A stretch of 64,000 nt of DNA. Source: Carya illinoinensis (taxonomy: Eukaryota > Streptophyta > Magnoliopsida > Fagales > Juglandaceae). Where the stretch lies: assembly GCF_018687715.1 (NCBI RefSeq), contig NC_056758.1, positions 9,182,501 through 9,246,500 of the forward strand, written 5' to 3'. Under the pieces are notes generated by a model, which was not told the DNA's origin, made no database searches, and saw nothing but the letters and a program-made list of their open reading frames with translations. This document shows positions 27,724 to 40,148 of this stretch, piece by piece (position 1 is the first letter of the stretch; each line of letters starts with the position of its first letter). Position numbers and translations under genes: made by a program.

Positions 27724-28245
27724 TGTTGAGTATTGTGGAGTCTAGTCCACACTGCTCGATCAGAGGCATTGGCCGCTCGAGCGAAGTCAGACAGATTCGA
27801 ACGCTCGATGTTAGCTAGACAGTGAGCTTGAGCGGATTCGGAAAGGAAGTTCGCTCGAGCGGAGGCATTGGCCGCTCGAGCGAAGTCAGACAGAGTTGAA
27901 CGCTTGATATCAGCTTGACAGTGAGCTCGAGCTGATGCCGGAAGGAAGTTCGCTGACGCGCGCTCAACACGTCGCTCGAGCGAACATGCATTTTACACAG
28001 CTCTAGGGGTTTTTCCGCCGTTTGACTATATATATGATTGTTATATCATATGGTCGTACTGTAGAAACACTATGGACGTACAGTGATTGATCCATCATTG
28101 TAGTGTGATATTCTTCAATAATAAAATCATTTGCAGCTCCCGTGGATGTAGGCAATTTGCCGAACCACGTAAATCTTGTATCGTGTGTGATTGTTTTTCT
28201 CGTTCCATATTCTTTTTCAATTCATTGTCATTGTTTTTCATAACA
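27724..28245 (+). repeat. 3' LTR of the Copia element
   Basis: The 522-bp counterpart of the 5' LTR also has two 99-bp CTCGAGCG-rich units (starting about 27761 and 27860). Substitutions against the 5' LTR are spread along it. Confidence 0.93.
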
Positions 28246-28716
28246 GAGATTGGGTCGGGGGTCACAACAGAGGGAAACATCAATTTCTCTAAGTTTAGGT
28301 AGATTGAAAAGAGGGGTAATTTAGTCAATCCAATGATAACATTGGAGACAATTCGGTCAATTAAGCCTTAGGACTACAATAGAGTCATCTAAAGTGGACT
28401 GTATGTAGAAAGACCCATTAGCATATATTATATACGTTACCAATAATATTTATTTTTAATAAAATTTATAGTAAGTTTAACATTAATTTTCGTACTTCTT
28501 TATTTAATTGAGGTTGTGCCAATGATAATGTGATACCATCGTGTCATTATTAGATTTGATTGTCAAATAGAAGTCATATGGCTCAGGTTCGAATATTTTT
28601 TTAAAAATATATTTTCCAGTTTTCTTTTCACTTTTTGTAATTTTTAACTGAAAAATCAGTTATAAAAATCATTTTTATTCAAACAAAAGTTAAAAAAATA
28701 ATAATATATTTATTAT

Positions 28717-29292
28717 CATCGATATAAGGATATTTGATGTAACATGCAATGCATATGGACATGGCATGCATCAGCCATCAGGAAGTTATAGGCCTTGTTT
28801 GTTTAGCCAAAACCAAAAATCTCATCTCATCTCATCTCAACTCATCATTACACCTTTTTCAAATCCCAATACAAAATATAATAAACAATTTAACTTTTTC
28901 AAATCCCAATACAAAATTAATATTCAAAAATTATATTATAACAATATTTTATTTATTACTATTTAAAACATCTCATCTAATCTAATCTCATCTGTGTAAT
29001 CAAGCGGGGCCATAGTGATAGCATGCAAAGTGGACCCCAACATCCACCAAAAATTCATGTTTTGGCTTCACAAAAAAGGCATGCATGGCAGCTAATTCAG
29101 TCGGTCAAAGAAGTGGGGAGAATTTCTGTACTCGGTCGGGCTGGCATGCATGCTAGCTATATATTGATACCCAAGCCCCCTTAACCACTCTACTAAATAA
29201 ATCACCAGATCAAGGACTCGATCGATCTCCAAAATCCTATCAATAGGAAAGAATCCTAAAATGCAGAGATAATCTGCTGCAATATCCTTCCT
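28717..29292 (+). repeat. Segmental duplicate, copy 1 (carrying a MITE)
   Basis: This matches 31509-31871 in direct orientation. Shared words include TATGGACATGGCATGCATCA, GCATGCAAAGTGGACCCCAA, AAATTCATGTTTTGGCTTCA and AGATAATCTGCTGCAATATC. The extra 221 bp here are the MITE at 28791-29011. No gene was recognised in it. Confidence 0.85.
28791..29011. mobile_element. Tourist/PIF-Harbinger-like MITE with 3-bp TSD
   Basis: The 221-bp insertion starts GGCCTTGTTTGTTTA and ends with the complement of GGCCCCGCTTGATTA. It is flanked by ATA on both sides. The paralogous site at about 31583 lacks it (GGAAGTTATCATGATAGC against GGAAGTTATA|...|ATAGTGATAGC), so the insertion boundaries are well defined. 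The ATCTCATCTCATCTCA motif and AT-rich interior are shared with 17509-17728. Confidence 0.85.
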
Positions 29293-31508
29293 TTCTTGGC
29301 CTGGATGCCATCGTTCTATCTCTATTTTGGTTTTTTCTCGTAAAGTTTCTTTTATTTGTATGACTATATATGGTTAGTGGTTTGAATATTCTTCAACATC
29401 CTACAAGAGCATTCACCTAAAATTTTCCTACAAAGTAATGATTATTCATTTGAGAAAAAGGATAGTTCAACTGAGAACTTAGAGAATCATTAGTAGATGA
29501 GGAAAGAGCTATATATAAACAAGAGACATGCAGCATATTCAAAGAGCTATAATGTTGCCTTTTGCAGAGTAGCATTTTAGCGTTTTGGATTTGCATGTTT
29601 TATTTATAGGCAAGCTTGCTTATTGCTCGATCAGTCGATCTTTCATCTACAAGTAGATTGCTCTAATTTCATCAATTTAGGGAGTGAATGTTTGGAAAGA
29701 AATGCATAATCTACTTATGCATTTGTTTCAGAATATTCACTATCTGAATTATCAATTGAACCCTCCTTTCTTGAATGGCCAGCAGCCATGCATGACTTCG
29801 GGAAAAAATAAAAAATAAAAAAAAAATTGCTGGTTTGCTCTTTTAGGAGGTTGAAGAATTTTCATGCTATATAGTTAAACAAAAAAGAAACTTGAAGGGA
29901 AAAAAATCAACCAAATAAAAATAGAGATAGAGATGGCTCACCAAGAAGCTAGAGAAGGATCTTGCGGCAAATCATCTCTAAATTTGAGGGTTCTTGAACC
30001 TTACAATCAATCATAATGCTTGGGTCGATACCTCTACAAGCCGACTGCTCCAAAGGTTTTGCACCCATCTTCGAAGGCCACTACTATTCTAGCTGGTTGT
30101 CAATTCTGGACATTTTCGTCTTAATTTGGCAAGTGCTATATCCGTACATGCATTAGCCAATCTTGACAGCTTACTAACGGAGTCCACGTACAATTTGAGT
30201 TTTTCATGATGAGTGGAGTGCGCGCAGATACAAGATCAATATTATTCATATGATCAGCTGCTTCACTGTGGATCCTTGCATGCCGTGCCAGTTTTGTTTT
30301 AGCAAAAAATACCATGAAATTGAAATTACAAACTTATTGTTTAGAATCTTGGATCGACATTGAATTTGATCGAGGGGATGTTAATTAATGATTATATCAT
30401 TAGATAACCTATCTTATAATTTCTATTTGTTTTAACAGCTAAACTAATCATGCATGTATAAATCAAAGTTACCAAGTACTCGATGCATAAATGCTGTCTT
30501 GCATGTATGACCATCACTAAAGATTCAGGGCCCATATGCAGATCAGTACTGAAGTAATCGATGTTAGACAGTACTCGATCACGGCCGGTGGCCTAGCTTC
30601 ACGTGTTTTTGTGGAATACATAAATCCATCCATTCAAACTTACATAATATAATACATGATCTTAATGCGGTGGCATTCATATTGCTGTTTGCATTAAAGT
30701 TGGATTACATCAATTACTACGTACGTACGAATCTCATCAAACACATCAAACTACAAATAGAAAAGATTATTATATATTGTTCTTAATTCAAAGTATATGT
30801 CCAATTAATGCATGTTCTAATGAATATTCCAAAATTACATGATTCCTAATTAGGACTCGGAGTGACCCAATTAATTGATTCCGCCCTATACAAAATTAAT
30901 TACAAACACATTTGGAGCTAGCTGCTATTCATGGATAAGATCGAGTTTTCCTTTTTTTTTGATAAAATATAATGAAAACTAAAAAACCCAAAGAGGGTTC
31001 CAAGGAAAATACAAAAAGATTATATTACATGCATGATATGAGTTCTTTTAATACACAATTTTTTTTTTTTTAAAATAAAAGTCTTAGAACCAAAATCTTC
31101 AATTTTTTGCTGGAGTTGGCCGGGTACGTAGATTAATGTAACGAAAAACAATATATGTATATTTTTTTAATATTTTAAAAAATAAGATTATTCATGTAAA
31201 TGTTTGTAAATTGTGATAGCCAGTTAAGGGATTTATTTCAAATTTTTTGGTATGAAAATAACTTTCACTAATGGTCATGATGAATATTTTTATGATCTCC
31301 GAAAACTAACCCAATTAAGTAATTACTCATATTTTCATAAAAATGATATATGAACAGCTGGGAAATTTCATGCTATAGCGATCAGGGTAGATAGATCATG
31401 GTCATATCATATATATGATCACACATAATAGATGCAACCTAGCTATGCACAGATTTTACTTTTATATGATCTGAACTCCTCGTGAGAAATTCATGATAGC
31501 AAGTATTT
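29293..31508. other. Intergenic, part of the duplicated region
   Basis: No gene was seen. A stretch at about 30340-30500 resembles 39110-39400 and 55100-55380 (GATGTTAATGATAAGATC / TTAGATAACCT type words). About 30990-31500 resembles 42040-43430 (GGGTACGTAGATTAATGTAA; AGATCATGGTCATATCATAT). Confidence 0.5.
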
Positions 31509-31871
31509 ACCGATATAAGGATAATATTTGATGCAACATGCAATGCATATGGACATGGCATGCATCAGCCATCTGGAAGTTATCATGATAGCATGCAAAG
31601 TGGACCCCAATATCCACGAAAAATTCATGTTTTGGCTTCACGAAAAAGTTATGGCAGTTTCGGTTGATCGGTCAAAGAAGTGGGTGGAATTTCTGTACTC
31701 CGAGGGGCTGGCATGCATGCTAGCTATATATATATATATATATATATATGTTAATACCCAAGCCCCCTTAACCACTCTACTAAATAAATCACCAGATGAA
31801 GTAGTCGATGTCTGAAATCCCATCAATAGGAAAGAATCTCCTAAAATGCTTAGATAATCTGCTGCAATATC
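31509..31871 (+). repeat. Segmental duplicate, copy 2 (empty MITE site)
   Basis: This is the direct repeat of 28717-29292 without the Tourist-like MITE. It contains a TA microsatellite at about 31724-31749. Confidence 0.85.
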
Positions 31872-31957
31872 CCGCAATATATATCGGACAGGTCCAGCTA
31901 GCCATGTTATACAAGTGTTCAAACAGCCGTCATCCACTCAAATCTTCTAATTAAGTT

Positions 31958-32374
31958 ATGTCCAGCAATTCAAGATCGGAATACGAGAGTTCTATTGAGG
32001 ATTTAGATAGTGAATGTTCTGAAAATATTATCCAAATTTCGTGTGCCAATTGTGCAGATTCAGGAAGAGAATACTTTTCCCAATGTGACTTCGCTCTTAA
32101 GTCACACTAAGGGCAAGTATCCCAAATGCAACATTCCCTGTTTTGAACCAAAATGTGGAAATCTTTTCTATGATTTTTTTAGTCCAGAACAACATTTCAA
32201 TACATGTCATTCGAAGTAAGCACATCGATTAGTTTTGTGATTCATTGTGTACGTATTATGTATAAATTGCTAATTTCATTTAATGATTTATGTTACCACA
32301 TTAATCTGGTATTCAAATCAAGTTCTTCAATTTCGTAACATATTGATTATTTTATATGTTACTATAGAAGGTAA
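31958..32374 (+). pseudogene. Small two-exon C2H2 zinc-finger gene copy (frame broken)
   Basis: From ATG at 31958 the first part reads MSSNSRSEYESSIEDLDSE, then SENIIQISCANCA. About 40 codons later it shifts frame and continues QEENTFPNVTSLLSHTKGKY, then CNIPCFEPKCGNLF and EQHFNTCHSK. The second part contains a finger with exact C-x4-C-x12-H-x4-H spacing (CFEPKC ... HFNTCH) and the F of the consensus three residues after the second Cys. It ends at a GT donor (32216-32217). An acceptor at 32366-32367 would add KR and a stop (32372-32374). Diverged copies occur near 46.2, 46.7, 51.1 and 55.6 kb. The protein family is not recognised. The two frames suggest a small indel, so I call this copy a pseudogene. 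Confidence 0.55.
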
Positions 32375-33610
32375 TTGGAGCTACTGCAAGGTCAAGAAGA
32401 ATGCTACAACGAGAAAGACAGCATGATAAGTTCTCAATTTACATATATAAATGCATGTACTCTGTACAAGCTTGTTAACCTTTCTCGTGTCTAGAAGTAC
32501 TTATGCATTTGTTTCATTTCTTGTCCCACAAACTCATCTTTCAAATGTTAGATTATGATTGTTCTAGTTATGATCATTGGCACAATTTTAGATCATGTAA
32601 CCTAAATATGTTACACATGTTCATGTTAGTCACTTATGAAGATGTGTACTTTGTAAAATACAACCTTCAAATAGTTTCCGATCTATGTATCATCTCTATA
32701 TTCTCTAAAATCTCTATTTCTATTTTATTTAGTGTGTGTCGGGATCCTTGTGCTAGCTGCTAGATAATTAAAATATCTTAATTAGACTCCCAATAACACG
32801 TTAAACGTTAAATGCAAACTTCAAAGATGTATTGGTTTTAGTTCTACCTTTAATTTCTAATTGACCTTTTGGCTAAGATATTATTATATTCGAAATTGAA
32901 CTTTAAAATTGACGACTCAACTGGAGAAAAAACGGAGACCAAGATCAGGAAACTGACACAAAAGCCAAAAGGTACCAAAAAATGCAAATTAAATAGAAAG
33001 CATGCATGCAACATGACTCACCGGACTAATTGGAAGGCTCGAACACAAATATGTAAGATATTCGAGAAATCACACTTAACCGGACTGCATGGGAATTAGG
33101 CTTGACCCAAATACATACCAACATGAACAGAATAATTAATGTTTTTTTAATATTTATTCATTAAACAAGCTATATATTGAGTTCTACTAATTATAGAATT
33201 ATTTTTGTAATATTTATATTTAAAATTTAACATTACAATTTTTATAAGTACTTGTATATAGTTCTTATATATCACAACTCGAAAAAAATTAGTTGTTATT
33301 TTTAACATATATCATAAAAATAGTCAAAATTAAAAAATAATACAATAACAGTAAATCTTTACAAATTGTGAAGAAGAAGCACGTACACAAGAATGTAACG
33401 CCTGTATATGATCATCAATGGAAAATATTGCAGTCCTTTGAAACAAGTTGATGAACTAGAAATTTCCCTTAGGCTATAACTGCTATCATTGTACTTTTTT
33501 GAACCAATATTGTTTTAAATCACTGCAACAAACAGTCATCAAATAGTAGCAAAGACCTGCAGATAGGCCAAACCTGTCTTCTGTGGTTCACTGGTTCTAA
33601 TGTTAAGCAG

Positions 33611-33742
33611 TGAAATTTTATTGCCTATCCCTGCAAGGCCGCCGGGTTTCTATGCAGATTTATCGGTAGCAGATTCTCCATCTAGCAACAATGCAACTTA
33701 TTCAGCAAATGGAATCAGCATGATCTCAACATTCGAAGCACG
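33611..33742 (+). pseudogene. Orphan exon-like fragment, unidentified
   Basis: An open stretch reads EILLPIPARPPGFYADLSV, then ADSPSSNNATYSANGISMIS and TFEAR before a TAG. It follows an AAGCAG acceptor-like site. Its composition (Pro, Ser, Ala, few Lys/Asn runs) is unlike translations of the surrounding AT-rich DNA. I do not recognise the protein. It could be a relic of a gene fragment brought in by an element. Confidence 0.3.
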
Positions 33743-34072
33743 GTAGATATTATCACTTGGTGCAAAAGGGGAGAGGTTTCTTTTGAAATTTGTAGAGTCA
33801 GAAATTCAATGCATTAAGCTGGGTAAAAACGGTTTGGAAGTTACTATTCTTCCGGACAGAAACAAAAGGAGAAACGATAATTAGCAAGGATTAATGTTAT
33901 ACCGTATTCATGTTGTTAGTTGAGATAGAGGATTCTTCTTTAGCATATATATTTAGCAAGATCGAGGATGATCATTTTCTACCATATATTCAATCTATGC
34001 TGCAATTAGCAGCAACCACGCCACCAAGACATTGCTGCTTGACCTCACAAAGAAAATTATATAACAATGAAT

Positions 34073-34465
34073 AATCCTTCTGTTCTTAACTCCGACCAAA
34101 TTTCTTAGATTTCTTAACTCCAACTCCAACCAATACATTGCAGACTTATAAATCATACTAAATACATACATCTTCATGAAAGATCATAGACCGACAAAAA
34201 TATTATTGGTAGTTATAGATTTCTTGTTCTTGCTTGAGAGGACTTCTTTACCATTTCCCCATCAGACATACCCACAAACCTTAGATGCTGGAGAGGCTTA
34301 TAGATAAACCAAGATTTGTCAAAAAGTCTGCAATATCTAATAACACAGACAACTTCAACCTAAAGCCTTAAACACGCGCGTATCGTCTAAGATTTAACAA
34401 TTATTCGTAAAAAGAGGGAAAAAAAAAAATCTAAGAAATTTGGTTGTAGTGAAGAACAGAAAGAT
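34073..34465. mobile_element. Element or segment bounded by 40-bp inverted repeats
   Basis: The left arm starting AATCCTTCTGTTCTTAACTC (34073-34112) is the complement of the right arm (34426-34465) with 4 mismatches in 40. The 313-bp interior shows no ORF. It may be a MITE; no target duplication was seen. Confidence 0.6.
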
Positions 34466-35014
34466 TTTAAGTATTTTCAACTACCTCTCTATTTCCAGAT
34501 CTCCAACAAACCGATAAACAATCAATTCACTGTCTCCTCCTCTCCCTCAAGCTCTCCTTTCCCCACCTCCAATTAAGACTAAATTTTTGGCATATAGTGC
34601 CACCTACCGAAAACTCCAAGAACACCATTATATCATCTCTCCTTCTCTCCCTCTTTCTTCCCACTCTCAGTAGGAAATTCGAGACCATAAAAACCATGAA
34701 GTCGAAAACTCATTTGTCCATTAATCTCAAGCTCATCCTCCTCTGTTGTTTCTTTCTCATATATCCTCTGTTTTTAATGATAGATATAATATTGCATGCA
34801 TCCCACCATGGCATTATATATATGGAACTCAAACCGCCTTAGCCCTTTTATTTTGTTTTCCTTTTCTAAGCAGTACTCACTTTATTTTTGGTCGAGTATA
34901 TATCTTAAAAATATCGAGAATCTTGAACCATTAATTATAACCCCTTTAGTAATTAATAACGAATATAATATCTGCAAATGCTATATATTAATTACGCCTG
35001 ATCTAACATATATA

Positions 35015-35036
35015 TGTGTGTGTGTGTGTGTGTGTG
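35015..35036. repeat. (TG)11 microsatellite
   Basis: A perfect TG run following a short TA run. Confidence 0.95.
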
Positions 35037-35367
35037 GCGATGGATCAGTATGTTGCTGATCAAGTGACCAGGTCCAGAAATTACTATCACCACCAGGGTG
35101 GTAGTTCAACCTTAAGGTGTGATGATGTTAGAAACTTCCCAATTAAATATCCATTTGAATATGTACTACATGATTCTTAATTAGTGTAGAGGAATTTAAA
35201 CTTTTTCTACTTCTTTTGCTTACAATATTATTATTATAAGCTAGTACGGTTTTCGATCAACATGATTTCAGTACCATCAACTTCCAATTCCAACCAAAAT
35301 TTATTTTCAATCAAAGCGAACAAATGGAACAAATTACAAATAACTTAACGTTGTTGATCTTCAAATC

Positions 35368-35691
35368 TATTGAGAAGTCCCACATGGTTTAGAAACAAAC
35401 TCATCCTAAACTTTATAAGGAGTTAATCTACTCCTCTTACTCTACTCCCATTAGGTTTTTTAAGGAGAAAAATGGGTATTTCTATATGGTATCAGAGCCA
35501 GGTTAATCTATGATCGATAATGGGCTCCTGCGACTTACCCACGATGATGGTATCGGAAATACCGGCCCACACGTGAGGGGGCGTATTGAGAAGTCCCACA
35601 CGGCTTAGAAACAAACTCATTCTGAGTTTTATAAGGAGTTACTCTACTCCTCCCATTAAGCTTTTTAAGAGAAGAAATTGATGTTTCTATA
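35368..35691 (+). mobile_element. TRIM-2, miniature LTR element with perfect TSD
   Basis: The 324-bp element has LTR-like direct repeats of 119 bp (35368-35486) and 108 bp (35584-35691), both starting TATTGAGAAGTCCCACA and ending TTTCTATA. TGGTATCAGAGCCA, a classic tRNA-Met primer site, is directly at the end of the first repeat (35487-35500). GTGAGGGGGCG, a polypurine tract, stands directly before the second. The flanks are AAATC on both sides (35363-35367 and 35692-35696). There is no coding capacity. It sits just downstream of the F-box/DUF295 pseudogene. Confidence 0.93.
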
Positions 35692-35747
35692 AAATCATCT
35701 GGTGACAATCAGTCCAAAGGAATCGGAGTGACCCAAATTGGCAGGGG

Positions 35748-36945
35748 TCATACCAACAATGAATCAAATACAAAACCAGGCAATGACTCAACCCTCTTGT
35801 TCTCTAACTTGTAAATGTCATTGTCATAACCACCTATAATTCCTTCTTGCTGCCCATCAATGTAGTCATCTGTAAAATAGATACAATTACCTCTCCAACC
35901 TGTATGGAGATTCTGTAACGAGATAGAAAATAAACTATTCATTCCTATAAAAAATGCATCATTTCCTATGCTTGTTATCCTGGTCCATTTAAGCTCTTTT
36001 TTATTAAACTTAAAGATATTAAAATAATTCGTTTTGTAATGAAGAAGTTCTTCAGAATTGTGAGAAATAGTTTTCCATTTTTTACTCTTGTTAAGAACCA
36101 CAAATTCACTAGATGTCATCCTCACCAACCAACAAGGATCAAAGTCATGATGCCTTGGAGGTGATGGTGCAAGCCTTGTCATTTTCGGTAAGGATGCACC
36201 TTTACCAACCCAAATTACTCCACGTCCAGATAAAACATAGAATTTACCCTCATAGGACATGATATCCAACTGAATATTTGGGATTTCTAGATCATCTTTT
36301 TGACAATAAGTCCATTTCTTATCCTCACTTCTACATAAAGCCAAATCTCTAAACTCACCATGTATGGCCATGGCCAAGTACTTACCATCGGAAGTAGGAC
36401 TTGAGGATAACACAACCTTGCAAATGAAAGAACATCGCAAGTAGGCAATATTTTTTAGCTCTATATATAATGGGAACATCAATTGCTCTCCAAGTAAGAT
36501 ATTCTTCATCAACCATATTTGGACAGTACTCCAATACATCTAGAAAGGTGTCTAGGGGTGGTAATCGAATCTAAGCCTTAGTGAATGGATTCATTATACG
36601 CAACTTAGGAAACCCATCAACTGCCACTAACCAACCATGCGAGAAACCTCATAACAACTTATTTTGTATTTCCGGAATGTCAAAGTTATACATCATATTT
36701 TCTAATAGGTTAAATAAACTTCGACGCCTTCCACTGTGACCATTGTTATGTGGAAGCAATAGGCATGAGACTTGGTTGAGTTGGTGGTTTGGTGTCTTAG
36801 GTAGCATATATTGCAATGACTTACAAGTTGAACGGAAACGAACATAATCAATATAGTTAACAAGTCCCTTTGCAATCTCATATATGATTATGTCCTGATC
36901 TGGCAATTCTAACAATTGAGCTTCAATTTGGCTTTCTTCTGTAGA
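35748..36945 (-). pseudogene. F-box/DUF295 (SKIP23-like) pseudogene A
   Basis: The N-terminus (about 36945-36780) has an F-box-like segment: LELPDQDIIIYEIAKGLVNY followed by VRFRSTCKSLQYM. The rest is the DUF295 beta-propeller-type domain: HGWLVAVDGFPKLRIMNPF, CKVVLSSSPTSDGKYLAMAI, LALCRSEDKKWTYC, GKFYVLSGRGVIWVG and, near the end, GNCIYFTDDYIDG and DNDIYKLENKRVESLPGF. It has a TGA (36649-36651), a TAG at 36571-36573 where the family has Gln, and a frameshift near 36430-36450. Intact members would act as substrate-recognition subunits of SCF ubiquitin ligases. A second decayed copy is at 52912-53645. Confidence 0.88.
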
Positions 36946-36959
36946 TCAGTAGGCGAATA

Positions 36960-37217
36960 TATATAATAAAATAGTGAAGTTTTGACTAATTAATATTGCA
37001 TGAGTACATGACTTTGACCAAAATTATGTAAACTTAGTAATTTCTAGTTTCATTCGCATCATCATATGTAATTTCAACAAGGGAATGTCCAAGCATATAT
37101 AAGTTTTCTAAAAAGAGGAGTAAATTTTACTTCAAAAAGAAACAAAAATTAGCCTTTCATGACAAAAACAAACTGTTGATCATCAATGATATAATTAATA
37201 AATTATACAAAATAGGC

Positions 37218-37271
<54 letters not shown>

Positions 37272-38911
37272 TATGGATCAAAAAATGTTGATCGGAATGA
37301 GATGATTAAGATAAAAAAAAGATAGTACCTATGCATTCAGTCGTGATTAACTGCTTTTCCATGATCAATTTTCGTTAGTGCTGAGCGGATTCATCAACAA
37401 CAAAAGCTTGTGGCTGAGTCCTGTTTGCATGCAGCTTAAACTCAATTGCGTCAAAACTGATTCACAAAAGAAAATCCGTAATTGATCTTAACATTCCTCA
37501 AAGAATTGCAAAGTTGAAACGAAGAAGATGATAATTACGACGTCCAACATGCAAAACATGAAAGCCATGAACCTAAATATTGTATGTAGTTTCTTGTTCT
37601 AATTTTTTGCGCGCATTGAAGAATCATGCCTTTTTGCAAGGTCTATAATTATAACTTGGTTGTTGATGCACTGTCAAAATTATTGTATGTACTTTCTTGT
37701 TCCATTTTACATTTATTACAATAAATTTTATGTACAGTCATTTTTATATATTATTTTATGCATTTAATTGATGTGATTGGTTATGTAATAAAGAAAATTA
37801 ATACAGTCAGTCACATCAATAAAATATGCAGAGAATACATAGCATAACTCTTAATTACTATCAATATCGCTTTATAACTATATTCTGCTCTCCTTTTCCT
37901 TTCGAGAGTTGTCAATTAATTAACTAATATTTCGTACTTAATTGATACCAAATTAAAATGGAATCTATAACATGATATATATAATCGATTGGCCGGATAG
38001 GATTAGAACAACAAATATTACATGTTGGTCATGGCTTCTAATTATTAAACGACGTCTCTTAATGGAGTTAGAACCCTTTTTACTTTTATTTTTTTAATCA
38101 TTTTTTTAAATCTCGGTTATGATGGTGTTTGTTCTATTATTTAGATTTTAATTTTTTTTATGTCAATGAGTAATTAAATAATTGGGAATGGGTAACAATT
38201 AATTAAGAAGATATCTTGATGACGGCAACTCTCAATATATATGATTGGTTTTACTTTTGATTAAAATCAATAATACTATGTGCATAAAGGAACAATTAAA
38301 AAGAAGATTTCCGACATCATAAAAACTCTAAAAAATAGGAGTGTCTTGACTAGTTTCTAAAGTTGATCTGCAAAGTCCCTTAATAAAATAGAAGAGCATA
38401 TTAATTTTATTCAAATATAATTCTCAATATCAACATTTTGCCCAAACGCCATTAATTATCTTTGAATCTAATGCTATTTATTCCCTAATCTCATAATTAA
38501 TTAGAATTTTCTAAAAGTTGTGTTTCTATCATGTCCCCAATCCCTACTTAAAAATTAAAAATAAAAAACATTTTGATGGAAGACAGTCGTCAACAATTTA
38601 TAAATCGAAGTACAATTAAAAAATAAAATAAAATAAGTTGTTGTTTAAATTAGTCTGAAAATGAAGACCACAACAACATCATGATTCTAAAATAAAGAGG
38701 AAGAAAAGGACCCTCATCTATTCGATTAAAAAAAAAAAAAAAAAAGAGAAGAGAAGAAGAAGAAGAGGAAAAAAAAAAGAAAAAAAAAGCAACGAAAGAA
38801 TCAGCTAGTCGTAAATGATCACCGGCACTCTGTGCTGGAAAGAGTCCCGAAATCCATCACACGAAAAGAAAAAATAAAAACCTCTAATTTTAATGTTGTA
38901 AATATATATAA

Positions 38912-38966
<55 letters not shown>

Positions 38967-40148
38967 CAAAGTAGAGCAAAACAATATATATGGGTAATTT
39001 GTAAATGATCATAATACTAGAAGTGAAAATGTTGGTGTTATAATTAATTAAGTGAGTAATAAAAATCAAGGAACAAAAACAAAAAACCAAGATTATTATT
39101 AGGAAAGTATCATAATCTTCGACATTGATCAGTTTGGAGAGATGTTAATGATAAGATCTTTAGATAACCTGTCTACTAATTTTTATTTTTCACAATATTT
39201 GTCTTAAATGTAAGATGGTTCTGTAAAATTTGAAATTTAAGTTAGATGGTGTTTGGATTATCACTTTGATTGGTTATTAAATTGGTAGTAAAAATAATTG
39301 GGCCTTGTCATTATTCTAGAAATTAAAAGAAGTTTACTATTTTGACAGCTGATCAACTATACAAATCAAAGTTAGGAATTAGATAATACATAATGATTTT
39401 CATCCTAATCAAATTTTTGTCTTTAAGTAAGAGTAATCTTAATCTTCATCAACCAAATTGAAGGTGCCAAATCAAAGGTCACATCTAGGTAAGAGTCTAC
39501 TTGGTCTGGTGCGGTCGGTCCAAATGGAGATTTTGGGATTGGACCAAATCTTTCAATCTACCCATTTTCTAAGACTAGAGTGGGACCAATTATACCTATA
39601 GATCAGACCGAACAATTATCTATTGATTCGGTTGGTCCTTTGTCATAATCACCATATAATTCATTCTTAATGCCTTTCGGTGCAGTTATTCATAAAATAA
39701 ATACAAATAACTCTCCAGCTTAGGTAAATTCGGCGATGAGAGAGAGAATCTATAATGACTTAATGAGCTATTCATTTCTATAAAAAAAAAAAATGCATCA
39801 TTTCTTATACTTGTTTCCTCGGTACGAAATGGAGTGTCTTTGTAATGAAATTCCTGTAGCGCATGAGAAGTTCTTATAAATTTTGTTATTCAAGTACACT
39901 TGCGCTATACAAATCTTATATATATAAATTTTTTATGATCAAATATGTATATATATATATATAGAAAAATTAAATGCTTGATCGTAGTTCTTAAAGAGGA
40001 TCCTCATCGTATGCAGTGACAGATCTTTATGAAATTCTTTGTTTGGAGGGTGAATTAGTAATAAAATATTCGTTTTTTATCCTTTGTACTTTATTTTATA
40101 TATAAAAATTTCTAAAAATGATTTGACAAACAAAAGAGCAATCAATAA

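Larger units (their letters stand above)
23175..28245 (+). mobile_element. Full-length Copia retrotransposon (inactive)
   Basis: The element is about 5.07 kb and has two LTRs (23175-23697 and 27724-28245), both beginning TGTTGAGTA and ending AACA. It carries a tRNA-Met primer-binding site, a gag-protease-integrase-RT-RNase H order and a purine tract (AAGTGGGAGAA) before the 3' LTR. The flanks are GATAT (23170-23174) and GAGAT (28246-28250), one mismatch apart, consistent with an old 5-bp target duplication. The LTRs have clearly diverged from each other. The polyprotein carries at least two stops or frameshifts, so the element cannot move on its own. The domain order places it with Tnt1-94-type Copia elements. 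Confidence 0.95.
32375..35362. other. Intergenic, no clear gene
   Basis: It contains an orphan exon-like fragment (33611-33742), an inverted repeat pair (34073-34112 with 34426-34465) and a TG microsatellite (35015-35036). The segment at 34790-34935 is a duplicate of 52370-52505 (TTTTTGGTCGAGTATATATC, AAAAATATCGAGAATC). Confidence 0.45.

Noticed and set aside
32865..32879. CCTTTTGGCTAAGAT, identical to a stretch near the 5' end of U2 snRNA
   Set aside because: Only 15 bases match; neither the preceding start nor the following branch-site-binding region of U2 is present, and no upstream snRNA promoter element was seen.
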